30,258 nt of DNA from an uncultured Pirellulales bacterium (lineage in GTDB: Bacteria > Planctomycetota > Planctomycetia > Pirellulales > Lacipirellulaceae), in contig CAMYJY010000058.1 in NCBI GenBank assembly GCA_947258835.1, positions 1 to 30,258 of the forward strand, in the 5' to 3' direction. Positions 16,113 to 23,884 of this stretch are shown in pieces. Below the pieces are notes generated by a model. The model was given only the letters and a program-made list of their open reading frames with translations, searched no databases and was not told where the DNA came from. Position numbers and translations under genes: made by a program. Every line of letters starts with the position of its first letter. Position 1 is the first letter of the stretch.

Positions 16113-17416
16113 GAGGCCATGGCACGAATGTCCTCGGTGATTTTCATGGAGCAATACTTGGGGCCGCACATGCTGCAAAAGTGGGCCGACTTAAAACTGT
16201 CTTGGGGCAAGGTTTCGTCGTGGTAGGCTCGGGCCGTTTCGGGATCCAAGGCCAAGCGGAATTGCTCCTCCCAATCAAAGGCAAAGCGGGCTCGGGAGAG
16301 GGCATCGTCTCGATCTTGAGCGCCCGGACGCTGGCGGGCGATGTCGGCGGCATGCGCGGCAATTTTGTAGGCGATCAGTCCCTGCTTGACATCTTCTCTT
16401 TCCGGGAGGCCCAGGTGTTCCTTGGGAGTGACGTAGCACAGCATGGCGGCTCCCGCCCAGCCCGCCAGCGCCGCACCAATGCAGCTGGTGATATGGTCGT
16501 AGCCCGGCGCAAAGTCCGTCACCAGCGGTCCCAGCACATAAAACGGCGCCCCGTCGCAAATTTCTATCTGACGTTCGACGTTCATTTGCACTTCGTGCAT
16601 CGGAATGTGGCCCGGGCCCTCCACCATCACCTGCGTGCCCCGGGCCTGTCCCCGCCGGGTGAGTTCCCCCAGCACATCCAGCTCGGCAAATTGGGCCTTG
16701 TCGCTCGCGTCCGCCAGCGCGCCGGGCCGCAAGCCATCGCCCAGGCTCCAAGTCACATCGTACTGCCGCATGATGTCGCACAAGTCGTCAAACGATTCGT
16801 ACAACGGGTTCTCCTGGCGATGGGCCATCATCCATTTCGCGATCAGCGAGCCACCACGGCTGACAATGCCGGTCACGCGGTCGGTGGTCAGATGCAGGTG
16901 TTCAAATTTTACGCCGCAGTGAACGGTCATGTAGTCGACGCCCTGCCGGGCCTGATGCTCGACCATGTCCAAAAAGTGCTGCGGACGCATCTGTTCGATT
17001 TCGCCACCCAGCTCTTCCAGCATTTGGTAGATCGGCACCGTGCCAATGGGGACGGGCGAGGCCTCGATAATCTGCCGGCGGATGGCATCAATCTCTTTGC
17101 CCGTGGAGAGATCCATCACCGTGTCCGCACCATAGTGCACGGCGGTATGTAGCTTTTCTAGCTCGCCCTCTTGATCGCTGGTGACCGCGGAGTTGCCGAT
17201 GTTGGCATTCACCTTACATTTGGCAGCCATGCCAATGCACATCGGCTCCAGGCGACCTGCCAGGTGGACCGTATTGGCGGGAATCACCATCCGCCCGGCC
17301 GCAACTTCCTCGCGAATCAATTCGGACGCCAAGTTTTCACGAGCGGCGACCGCTTCCATGGCGGGGGTGATCGACCCGTTTCGTGCGTGTTCCAACTGAG
17401 TGATGGGTGTGGACAT
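16043..17416 (-). CDS. thiC: phosphomethylpyrimidine synthase
   Basis: Radical-SAM enzyme that converts aminoimidazole ribotide to hydroxymethylpyrimidine phosphate in thiamine synthesis. The 457-residue protein is the shorter bacterial form without the extra N-terminal domain of E. coli ThiC. Visible signatures include NANIGNS, MDLSTG, GTVPIYQ, VHCGV, SRGGSL, MVEGPGHIP and the C-terminal cluster motif CSMCGPKYC with Cys 414, 417 and 422 binding the 4Fe-4S cluster. ATG 17416 follows GGGAGG by about ten bases. I searched the 200-bp leader for the conserved CUGAGA and ACCUGAUC parts of a TPP riboswitch and did not see them. The 3' end overlaps the MFS gene by 70 bp. Confidence 0.96.
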   Translation of the reverse strand: MSTPITQLEHARNGSITPAMEAVAARENLASELIREEVAAGRMVIPANTVHLAGRLEPMCIGMAAKCKVNANIGNSAVTSDQEGELEKLHTAVHYGADTVMDLSTGKEIDAIRRQIIEASPVPIGTVPIYQMLEELGGEIEQMRPQHFLDMVEHQARQGVDYMTVHCGVKFEHLHLTTDRVTGIVSRGGSLIAKWMMAHRQENPLYESFDDLCDIMRQYDVTWSLGDGLRPGALADASDKAQFAELDVLGELTRRGQARGTQVMVEGPGHIPMHEVQMNVERQIEICDGAPFYVLGPLVTDFAPGYDHITSCIGAALAGWAGAAMLCYVTPKEHLGLPEREDVKQGLIAYKIAAHAADIARQRPGAQDRDDALSRARFAFDWEEQFRLALDPETARAYHDETLPQDSFKSAHFCSMCGPKYCSMKITEDIRAMASQGDLVTLGEPAPSADVSDSLRG

Positions 17417-17621
17417 CTGCCAAGAACCTCCCTGACCATTAGAGCCTATCCCAGAACCTCACTGGAGGTGTCCAGCGGCCGGAAAAGATGGCAGCAGGAA
17501 CGGTTTTAGGACGAGCAGTAAGATATGTTGAAGCTGAACTAGCTGGTAGTATAATGAAAAAGCCGCCCCAGAACAGGAGGTGCGTCTCCGCTTTTATGCC
17601 GTAAAACAATAGAGAACCTAG

Positions 17622-18290
17622 GTGGCTCCAGGACGAACAATAGCAATTGGTGATATGCATGGTTGCAGTCGAGCGCTGGATCGTTTGTTAGGAGCGCTGG
17701 GGCTCACGGCCTCCGATACGCTGGTCGTGCTGGGAGATGTCATTGATCGCGGTCCCGATAGCCGCCGGGTGCTTGAGCAACTGTTGGTTCTCCGCGACCA
17801 GTGCCAGTTGGTACCCATCTTAGGCAACCATGAGCAGATGTTGTTGGATGCGGTGGAGCACCGCATCTCTTTGTCGGACTGGCTGATCCATGGGGGGGCC
17901 GAAACGCTGGACTCGTATGGCCAGGATGCGGCCCTCTCGGCATTGCCCCCCGCACATGTGGAGTTTATCCGCAGCTGGGGCGACTACCACGAGACGGCGA
18001 CGCACTTTTTTGCCCACGGCAATTACGTGCCCCAGCTCCCGTTGGCGGAGCAGCCGTGGCAGGAACTGCGGTGGCGTTCGCTCAAGTTTTTTGTGCCACC
18101 GCGGCACCAATCCGGAAAAATTGCCGTCCTGGGCCACACGGCCAACAAACAGGGCCAGATCATGGACCTAGGCCACTTGCTCTGCATCGACACCTACTGC
18201 CACGGCGGCGGCTGGCTCACCGCCCTAGAGCCCGCCACCGGCAAGGTCTGGCAAGCCAACCAACAAGAACAACTGCGATGTGATGTGTGA
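17622..18290 (+). CDS. PPP-type serine/threonine metallophosphatase
   Basis: A 222-residue metallophosphoesterase of the PPP family that includes phage lambda phosphatase, PrpA/PrpB and ApaH. The metal-binding motifs are in order: GDMHG (10-14), GDVIDRG (38-44) and GNHE (68-71), with a later GHT near 167 and a final IDT. GDVIDRGPDSRRVLE is typical of the protein phosphatases, but dinucleoside-polyphosphate hydrolysis cannot be ruled out. GTG 17622 gives the expected N-terminus just before the first motif; the ribosome site is not strong. It is divergent from thiC and convergent with recA, so probably a single-gene unit. Confidence 0.9.
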   Translation: MAPGRTIAIGDMHGCSRALDRLLGALGLTASDTLVVLGDVIDRGPDSRRVLEQLLVLRDQCQLVPILGNHEQMLLDAVEHRISLSDWLIHGGAETLDSYGQDAALSALPPAHVEFIRSWGDYHETATHFFAHGNYVPQLPLAEQPWQELRWRSLKFFVPPRHQSGKIAVLGHTANKQGQIMDLGHLLCIDTYCHGGGWLTALEPATGKVWQANQQEQLRCDV

Positions 18291-18390
18291 TGTGAGATGT
18301 GTCAGGTGAGATTGTTGATGTACGTCTAACGCAGCGTAGAAATCACATCAAATATCTCACATCTAACATCTAACATTATTTAACATCTCA
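18278..18390. repeat. inverted low-complexity repeat between convergent genes
   Basis: GATGTGATGTGTGATGTGAG at 18279-18298 and ATCACATCAAATATCTCACA at 18345-18364 are roughly complementary and can form an imperfect stem. It starts within the last codons of the phosphatase gene and reaches recA. It may act as a two-way terminator; the match with 14612-14660 shows it is a repeated sequence. Confidence 0.55.
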
Positions 18391-19602
18391 CGTTTCCGTG
18401 GAGTTGTTCGTTTCCGGTGCTCCTTGGAGGAGGTCCAGCAGGCCGCCGGCGGTGAGTATTTTTTGCTTGATCTCTGCGGTGATATCTGGGTTTTCGGCGA
18501 GGAACAGACGGGCCTTTTCCTTGCCTTGGCCGAGCTGGAGTTCGCCGTAGCGGAACCAAGCGCCGCTGCGGACGACTATTTTTTGTTCCGCTGCCAGATC
18601 CAGGATGTCGCCCTCATAGCTGATGCCACCCGTGTGGAGCATATCGAATTCGGCCATCCGGAACGGCGGGGCGACTTTGTTTTTCACCACCTTGGCTCGG
18701 ACCCGCTGGCCGACAACGTCTTCGCCATCCTTCAGTTGGCCGATCCGTCGGACATCAATGCGGCACGAGCAATAAAACTTGAGGGCCCGTCCGCCCGGCG
18801 TGGTTTCCGGGCTGCCAAACATCACGCCAATTTTTTCGCGGATTTGGTTGATAAAGATGACCGAGGTTTTGCTTTTGGCGATGACACCGGTCAGCTTACG
18901 CATGGATTGACTCATCAGACGTGCCTGCAGGCCCACATGCGAGTCTCCGATTTCGCCTTCCAGTTCCTTTTTGGGAACCAGGGCGGCTACGGAATCGACG
19001 ACGATGATGTCCACGGCGTTGGATTTGATCAGCATTTCGGTGATGTGCATGGCCTCTTCACCATGTCCGGGCTGGCTCACCAGCAGTGTTTCCAAATCGA
19101 CGCCTAGTTTTTTAGCCCAGCTCGGGTCGAGGGCGTGTTCGGCATCGATAAAAGCGGCAATTCCGCCTTTGTTCTGTGCCTCGGCCACCACGTGCAGCGC
19201 CAGGGTGGTCTTACCACTTGATTCCGGCCCGTAGATTTCGATGATTCTGCCGCGGGGAATGCCTTGGCCACCGAGGGCGATGTCCAGCGAGAGACTGCCC
19301 GTCGAAATCCCCTCGATACGGCGTATTTGGTCCGTACCCAGGGGCATGATCGAGCCTTCGCCAAATTGCTTCTCGATGGCCGTCACGGTGTGGCGGAGGG
19401 CGTCACTGCCGGCCAGCATGCTTTCGGCGGCTGATGTCTTGCCTGTGGTAGCTTTCGTTTTCTGTTTTTTAGCCATGGGTGTTTTGCTCGTGGGTGTCGG
19501 CTTTCCAGCCGCGACTGGTTTCGCCGCGGCTGGTTTTGCCGTTGCGACTTTTGCAGGGGAGGAATTTGTGCGAACGTTTTTGGTGGCGGTGGCAGTTACC
19601 AT
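18388..19602 (-). CDS. recA: recombinase A
   Basis: Homologous-recombination and SOS coprotease protein that forms ATP-dependent filaments on single-stranded DNA. Walker A GPESSGKT is at residues 125-132 when counted from ATG 19602, against 66-73 in E. coli, because of an Ala/Lys/Pro/Thr-rich, basic N-terminal extension of about 60 residues. Core motifs are normal: IDAEHALDP, IIVVDSVAALVP, the L1/L2 loops, and INQIREKIGVMFGSPETTPGG. The strongly acidic C-terminal tail of the E. coli protein is replaced by a short Asn/Glu/Thr tail. ATG 19602 is preceded by AAAGGG; ATG 19641 and the internal ATG 19476 are alternatives, the last without a ribosome site. A good promoter lies at 19681-19709. Confidence 0.97.
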   Translation of the reverse strand: MVTATATKNVRTNSSPAKVATAKPAAAKPVAAGKPTPTSKTPMAKKQKTKATTGKTSAAESMLAGSDALRHTVTAIEKQFGEGSIMPLGTDQIRRIEGISTGSLSLDIALGGQGIPRGRIIEIYGPESSGKTTLALHVVAEAQNKGGIAAFIDAEHALDPSWAKKLGVDLETLLVSQPGHGEEAMHITEMLIKSNAVDIIVVDSVAALVPKKELEGEIGDSHVGLQARLMSQSMRKLTGVIAKSKTSVIFINQIREKIGVMFGSPETTPGGRALKFYCSCRIDVRRIGQLKDGEDVVGQRVRAKVVKNKVAPPFRMAEFDMLHTGGISYEGDILDLAAEQKIVVRSGAWFRYGELQLGQGKEKARLFLAENPDITAEIKQKILTAGGLLDLLQGAPETNNSTET

Positions 19603-19666
19603 TTCTGAACCCTTTATCCAACAGTTTGAGCTAGCATGCAAGCGGTGTCACCCGGCTCGATGTGTA

Positions 19667-19709
19667 GTGTACGTACGAATAGTGTATCGGTGTTCAGTGT
19701 TTCTTGCAA
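19667..19709 (-). promoter_or_regulatory. recA promoter with palindromic site
   Basis: On the minus strand TTGCAA (19709-19704) and TACACT (19686-19681) are 17 bp apart, a good sigma-70 type promoter. Just downstream, at 19669-19676, is the palindrome GTACGTAC within TTCGTACGTACACTA, near the expected transcription start and so a possible SOS operator. It shares the CGTACG core with the operator-like sites at 10526-10549. It does not match the E. coli or Bacillus LexA box. Confidence 0.55.
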
Positions 19710-19835
19710 GAGTATTTTTTGGTGAACATTTGCCCACACCCGTCTGACCGGGGCGGGGTCGCCGGGCCCGGGTAAGCTACCGCTCGGAAGATACATGGTT
19801 TGCTCCCGTTAGGCGCTGCAATTTTTGGGGGTAGC

Positions 19836-19868
19836 AACCGCGTTTACCGGCAGAAACGCGGGTTTTTT
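19836..19868 (+). terminator. hairpin followed by T-run, possible terminator
   Basis: AACCGCGTTT (19836-19845) and AAACGCGGGTT (19854-19864) pair with one bulge and run into TTTTTT on the plus strand. No plus-strand gene lies just upstream, so its use is uncertain; it sits between recA and thpR, both on the minus strand. I see nothing else in 19710-19926. Confidence 0.3.
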
Positions 19869-19926
19869 GGGGCCTCCGCCAGAGGGGGGCAAATTATTGT
19901 CTGCGCGGGAATGAGGGAGAAGCCCC

Positions 19927-20505
19927 TTAACTTGTGGCCACCAAAGGGGCCCGCCCGACGACCTGATAGGATGGGCCCGTCCGCTCCAGCTCGCTGCTAT
20001 AGATCACCACCTCCGCCACTTCCATGGTGGCAGGCCCGCACGCCGTGTGGTGTTGGAGTCGCTCAATCATCCGTTCCCCGGCATGCTTGTGGCGACCGAC
20101 GCGGCCCAGCGTGAGATGGGGTACAAAACGTTTGGCCTCGGGACGGAAACCGAGGTCGGAGAGACTGTCTTCCAGCGCGGCCTGCAACGCACAGAAGGGT
20201 TGGCTGCCCTCTCCTGCACCGAGCCAGAGTGTGCGGGGCCGATCCAGCGAGGGGAAGGCGCCGACATGATCGGCCGTCACGGAAAAACACCTCCATTGAC
20301 TTGTCACCCGAGCCACCGTGCGGCAGATCTCGAATAACAGGTTATCCTCCACGTCGCCTAAAAATTTCAGCGTCCAGTGAAAATTATCCGGCTCGGTCCA
20401 GCGGACGCTCTCGGTCAGACCTTGCAGTTCGGCCACGGTGGCGCGGGCCAGTGCGGGGACTTCGTCCACCGCGGCGATGGCGATAAAGGTGCGGGTCTTG
20501 GACAT
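19927..20505 (-). CDS. thpR: RNA 2',3'-cyclic phosphodiesterase (2'-5' RNA ligase family)
   Basis: A 192-residue protein of the LigT/ThpR 2H phosphoesterase family, which opens RNA 2',3'-cyclic phosphates and can join tRNA halves in vitro. The two catalytic HxTx motifs are HWTL at 43-46 and HLTL at 130-133, each within its usual context (NFHWTLKFLG and FVPHLTLGRV). Length is normal. The frame is open upstream to 20661, but that part is repeat DNA; ATG 20505 starts MSKTRTFIAI, the standard family N-terminus. It lies upstream of recA on the same strand but 320 bp away, so it is probably separate. Confidence 0.93.
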   Translation of the reverse strand: MSKTRTFIAIAAVDEVPALARATVAELQGLTESVRWTEPDNFHWTLKFLGDVEDNLLFEICRTVARVTSQWRCFSVTADHVGAFPSLDRPRTLWLGAGEGSQPFCALQAALEDSLSDLGFRPEAKRFVPHLTLGRVGRHKHAGERMIERLQHHTACGPATMEVAEVVIYSSELERTGPSYQVVGRAPLVATS

Positions 20506-20541
20506 GCAGTGCCTTAAAAGCTGTGCTTCTTGGGATAGCGG

Positions 20542-20640
20542 CCGACAGCAATTCACTCTCTTCTCAGCCTTTCCTGTGGCAGCAAATGAACCACGACGAA
20601 ACAACGCAACGACGAACAGGGACTTAATTTTTCGTTGATT
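20542..20640 (+). repeat. dispersed repeat with GAACCACGACGAAAC core, copy 1
   Basis: This segment, starting CCGACAGCAATTCACTCTC and including GAACCACGACGAAAC, is repeated in reverse complement at 27116-27190. Copy 1 has an extra stretch of about 20 bases after the GAAAC. It fills the gap upstream of thpR and ends next to a perfect 10-bp hairpin (20648-20657 with 20663-20672, CCACTGCTGG). Confidence 0.85.
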
Positions 20641-20784
20641 CAAGGATCCACTGCTGGACAAGCCAGCAGTGGCACCCCAGGGCTGGATTTGTCAAAATGC
20701 TGGCGTGAAATTTTCATGATGCATGATTTCGCATGATCTGCGCCCGGAGGGCTTTGTGGCGATTGGCATGTGCAGGGAAGCCAG

Positions 20785-20880
20785 TTGGGAGCATCCAGGG
20801 TGGGTCTTCACGATCGACTTTGGTGCAGATCAATTTACTTCTGAAAGAACGGCCTCCGGCCGTTTTTTCAGAAACTGCAG
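20785..20880 (-). repeat. dispersed hairpin repeat, copy 3
   Basis: Arms at 20839-20854 and 20858-20873 match with one mismatch; the tail with AGTCGATCGTGAAGACC is on the lower-coordinate side. The element begins right at the base after the PfkB stop, in the same orientation as that gene, as copy 2 does after the gene ending at 10340. Confidence 0.88.
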
Positions 20881-21783
20881 CTAAAAACTCAGCATCTGGC
20901 GGTAGCGTTCCATCCGTTCTTCGATGGCGTCGCGGGTAATTTCTTGCATCCGCTCCAAACCAAACCCTTCCACGTTAAAACTGGCCGTGAGAGTGCCGTA
21001 GGCCATGGCCGTCTTCAGCGTGGCAGGCTCAAAATTGTCTTGCTCCGACAGATAGCCCATCATACCGCCAGCGAAACTGTCGCCCGCGCCGGTGGGGTCG
21101 ACGACCTTCTCGGTGGGATAGGCAGGCAGCACATAGGTTTCGTGCTCGCTAAAAAACATGGCCCCATGCTCGCCCTTTTTAATCACCACGAATTTTGGGC
21201 CCATCTCCCGCACCTGCTGGCCGGCGGCCACCAGATTTTCAGTACCCGTCATCAGCTTGGCTTCGCTGTCGTTGAGGACCAGGCCGTCCAAATCAGCCAG
21301 GAGCTTTTCCAGGTCCGAGCGGGCTGTGTTGATCCAGAGGTCCATCGTATCGGCCACTGCCAAGCGGCGGCCCGGCACCTGCGACAACACCTTCAGTTGC
21401 ACCGCGGGAACTCCGTTGGCCAGGAAGACATATTTTGCCCGGCGATAGTCCTCGGGCAGCACCGGATCAAATTCACCAAATACGTTCAGTTCCACTGCCA
21501 GCGTGTCACGGTCGTTCATGTTGTCGTGATAGCGACCGGTCCAGGTGAAGGTTTTTCCACTCTCGATCTGGTGCAAGCCCGCCGTGTCGATATTGCGGCT
21601 GGCCAGGAGCTCCGTGTGCTCGGGAGGCCAATCGGCACCCACCACGCCCACCAAGCGGACCTTGGTGAAAAAGCTGGCCGCGTAAGAAAAGTGCGTGGCC
21701 GAGCCGCCCAGCAGGTTCTCGCGGCGGGCGTGGGGCGTTTCAACATGATCAATGGCTACGGAACCGACGACGACCAGGGGCAT
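20881..21783 (-). CDS. PfkB-family sugar or nucleoside kinase
   Basis: A 300-residue kinase of the ribokinase/PfkB family. The N-terminal sugar-binding signature is GGSATHFS (26-33) and the C-terminal PfkB signature is VDPTGAGDSFAGG (228-240) with catalytic Asp235. NDSEAKLMTG (171-180) and VVIKKGEHGA (199-208) are the usual core motifs. The substrate cannot be set from the sequence; adenosine/ribose-type and other sugars are possible. ATG 21783 gives the normal N-terminus MPLVVVGSVAID. It stands alone, with a hairpin repeat at its end. Confidence 0.92.
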   Translation of the reverse strand: MPLVVVGSVAIDHVETPHARRENLLGGSATHFSYAASFFTKVRLVGVVGADWPPEHTELLASRNIDTAGLHQIESGKTFTWTGRYHDNMNDRDTLAVELNVFGEFDPVLPEDYRRAKYVFLANGVPAVQLKVLSQVPGRRLAVADTMDLWINTARSDLEKLLADLDGLVLNDSEAKLMTGTENLVAAGQQVREMGPKFVVIKKGEHGAMFFSEHETYVLPAYPTEKVVDPTGAGDSFAGGMMGYLSEQDNFEPATLKTAMAYGTLTASFNVEGFGLERMQEITRDAIEERMERYRQMLSF

Positions 21784-22021
21784 ACTGCATCCTCTGAAGT
21801 TACAGATGGGGGTGAGAAATCAACAGACCGCGGCGATTATCCCTGTCCGCAGGCCTAGGCCGCAAGGGGACGCTAGCAATTTCCAGGGGAAATTTCTCGG
21901 GGAAACGATCCAGACGCCTGAAAAAATCTGCCGATACCACTAGCAACGTGCCAGGCGGGCAAAAAAGCCTGCTGGTCTCGCTCCCCTCGGATGCAGGAAC
22001 GCACATCGAGCGGTGCACTCA

Positions 22022-22103
22022 CGGGGTCTGGCTCATTTTTTCGGCGCGCTGGGCTCTCTGATGGGTACTAGTTTCACCGCCGAAAAAATGTGCCTGACCC
22101 CTT
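22022..22103. repeat. REP-like inverted repeat, second copy
   Basis: Left arm starts GGGGTCTGGCTCATTTTTTC and the right arm ends AAAAAATGTGCCTGACCCC. They match the element at 4852-4930, including the same two asymmetric positions, but the spacer is different (GCTGGGCTCTCTGATGGG). It lies just upstream of the methyltransferase gene. The rest of 21784-22135 shows no gene. Confidence 0.85.
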
Positions 22104-22135
22104 CGACTCCCCTTCGACTCCTAAGATCTTTTGCC

Positions 22136-22930
22136 ATGCATGCCTTTGCCCAAGTCGAGGCCGTCTACGAAAAATTTGGCGCCGAAGAACCTTTTTATGC
22201 GGTGCTGACCTACGACCAGTACAAACGAGACCAGCTGGATCCAGAGCAGTTCTTTGGCACGGGAGAGAAACTCATTGATGAGCGGATGCAAGCCCTGGCC
22301 GCACGCCAGCTCACCGTGGATCGTACCCGCGCCTTGGACTTTGGCTGTGGTGTCGGCCGGCTGACCAATGCCCTGGCACGTCATTTTGATGAGGTGGTGG
22401 GCGTGGATGTTTCGTCCACCATGATCCGCCAGGCCAACGATCTGCGGCGGCAGGAAAATTGCTCGTTTGTGGTCAACAAACGCCAAGATCTGTCGATCTT
22501 TCCGGAGGGGCATTTTAGTTTCGTGTACAGCGATATCACGATCCAACATATTCCCACGCCGGCTGCCGAAAACTACATCCGCGATTTCCTGCGTTTGCTA
22601 ACGCCCGGTGGCTTGGCCCTGTTCCTGGTGCCGGATGGCCCCCAGCACGTGCCGGGCTCCCCGGCAGCACGTTGGGATCGCTTTTATCGTGAACAATTTC
22701 GGCCGTTTTATAAGCGGATCCGCGGCAAACACGCGGTGCAAATCCATCGCCTGGCCCAGCACCGCGTCGCCCAGCTGATTGCAGAAAGTAGTGGCCAGCT
22801 CCTGGCGGTCGAACCCCACCCGCAGTGGAGCCAAAAATCCAAGCGATACAAGCCGCTCTACTACTGGGCCACCAAGGGCGGCAGTGCCACCGGCGTGAGG
22901 CGGGCGTCCGCGCCTCACAGCCATTCATAG
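22136..22930 (+). CDS. SAM-dependent methyltransferase (class I)
   Basis: A 264-residue protein with a class I Rossmann methyltransferase domain. Motif I is ALDFGCGVGRLT (66-77), the acidic residue of motif II is in VVGVDVS (Asp91), and the region SFVYSDITIQHIP followed by FLRLLTPGGLALFLVPD gives motifs IV-VI. Substrate is unknown. The C-terminal 60 residues are basic and carry several Gln/His. ATG 22136 is chosen because the open frame upstream is the REP-like repeat; the ribosome site is weak. The 3' end overlaps the small convergent gene at 22925 by a few bases. Confidence 0.85.
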   Translation: MHAFAQVEAVYEKFGAEEPFYAVLTYDQYKRDQLDPEQFFGTGEKLIDERMQALAARQLTVDRTRALDFGCGVGRLTNALARHFDEVVGVDVSSTMIRQANDLRRQENCSFVVNKRQDLSIFPEGHFSFVYSDITIQHIPTPAAENYIRDFLRLLTPGGLALFLVPDGPQHVPGSPAARWDRFYREQFRPFYKRIRGKHAVQIHRLAQHRVAQLIAESSGQLLAVEPHPQWSQKSKRYKPLYYWATKGGSATGVRRASAPHSHS

Positions 22931-23065
22931 TAGAAACTGGATATTGCTCGGATTGACGTCCGCGATATAAATGCCGTACGACTCAAATTCAGCCAGGATT
23001 TTTTTCACCACAGGCCAATTGTTTTCAAATGCCTCTGCTTTCTTCTGAATTTCAGGTGTTGTCAT
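22925..23065 (-). CDS. 46-residue protein of unknown function
   Basis: A short frame with credible protein character: MTTPEIQKKAEAFENNW, then VKKILAEFESYGIYIAD and a C-terminal VNPSNIQFLL. An in-frame stop lies four codons upstream, so it is complete rather than a tail of something larger. Start ATG shares CATG with the plus-strand gene at 23064. The ribosome site is weak (GAG). I do not recognise the family. The amphipathic helix and small size would fit an antitoxin-like or accessory protein, but that is only inference. Confidence 0.5.
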   Translation of the reverse strand: MTTPEIQKKAEAFENNWPVVKKILAEFESYGIYIADVNPSNIQFLL

Positions 23066-23312
23066 GATTACTCACAGCCGTGCAGGCAAAATCTTTTCGG
23101 CGAATGTCAAGCTTTATTTACATGTGCTGGGCAGGCAGATCGAGCTAGGGCAAGTAGGGCCAGGCTTTGCTCTGCTTCGCACAGCCAGTAATGTTGACGC
23201 CTCGACCGGCGAGCTGGAAACGATTGTGGACGGAAAATCCTCGCGTTGGAAGGTTCGTTTTACTTCTCCCATCACCGCCGCATCGAGAAGGTTTACATTT
23301 ACAGCGGTGTAA
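23064..23312 (+). CDS. small conserved-looking protein, unknown function
   Basis: An 82-residue protein with beta-strand-like character: LYLHVLGRQIELGQVGPGF, LLRTASNV, then GELETIVDG and RWKVRF. The pattern of a ligand-like QVGPxF segment followed by VDGxxxRWxVR resembles a widespread uncharacterised small-protein family I remember from planctomycetes and cyanobacteria; this is from memory and unchecked. AGGTG lies five bases before ATG 23064, and an in-frame stop is just upstream. The C-terminal end after residue 70 is less protein-like and may be altered. It runs head-to-head with the 46-residue gene. Confidence 0.6.
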   Translation: MITHSRAGKIFSANVKLYLHVLGRQIELGQVGPGFALLRTASNVDASTGELETIVDGKSSRWKVRFTSPITAASRRFTFTAV

Positions 23313-23497
23313 CGGTTTAAGCCCGCGTTTAAGTCACATGCACTTCATCCAAGCAACGCCAAACGTCGAAAAACTGAAAGTTAGAACTTTGTCGTCCAAA
23401 AAACGAGGGAGTTTGGCCCCGTGAGTATCTGACGTAGGCCGAAGTTGAGCGGTCGGTGAAAGCTGCCGGGAAAGCCGGGCGGCAGCGACATCGCGAC
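23313..23497. other. intergenic, no gene seen
   Basis: Between the small plus-strand gene and the glnS fragment I see no convincing frame, hairpin or repeat family member. It contains CCGGGAAAGCCGGGCGG, a short GC-rich near-palindrome. Confidence 0.5.
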
Positions 23498-23656
23498 TCA
23501 ACGTTGATTTTGGTCAGCTACCGTCATGGGCTCCGTGTCTGTTTTGGATTGCTTCGCCTTAGCCCAGCTGTCACGTAGCGTAGCCGTCCGATTGAACACG
23601 GGCTGGCCCGGTACGGAATCAACCGGGTCTACATAAAAGTAGCCGATCCGCTCGAA
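23498..23656 (-). pseudogene. glnS: 3' fragment of a second glutaminyl-tRNA synthetase gene
   Basis: Positions 23552-23656 align codon for codon with the last 35 sense codons of the intact glnS (25173-25277): 97 of 105 bases and 33 of 35 residues agree (FERIGYFYVDPVDSVPGQP, then VFNRTATLRDSWAKAK). Five of the seven changed codons are silent. The intact gene's TAG is replaced by CAA here, extending the frame by 18 codons to TGA at 23498. No start codon precedes it and a stop lies upstream, so it is a remnant and not a gene. Confidence 0.88.
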
Positions 23657-23835
23657 ATGAGAAAAAAGACCGGCTGGACATTAACATTGGACATTAACAT
23701 GCTTGCTCAGACCTCTCAGCGAAGAACAAAACCGCACAGATAGGGCTGTTTTTCATCCACGCCATGGTTGATTTTCATCCACTGTAGGGTATCCTTACAG
23801 TAACTCCACCCTGGGCTCACGGGGTTCGCGTAGGC

Positions 23836-23884
23836 TCATTTATTTTTGCGAGACGGCCCTCGGCCATTTTTCAGCGACTGCAGC
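23836..23884 (-). repeat. degraded hairpin repeat, copy 4
   Basis: Read on the minus strand, this begins CTGCAGTCGCTGAAAAATGG and has a decayed GGCC-type hairpin like the three intact copies at 7047, 10347 and 20785. It ends directly at the start codon of the DUF4143 ATPase. The stretch 23657-23835 shows only a doubled GGACATTAACAT and no gene. Confidence 0.5.

Noticed and set aside
17417..17621. Possible TPP riboswitch upstream of thiC
   Set aside because: The conserved riboswitch core segments are not seen on the minus strand in this leader.
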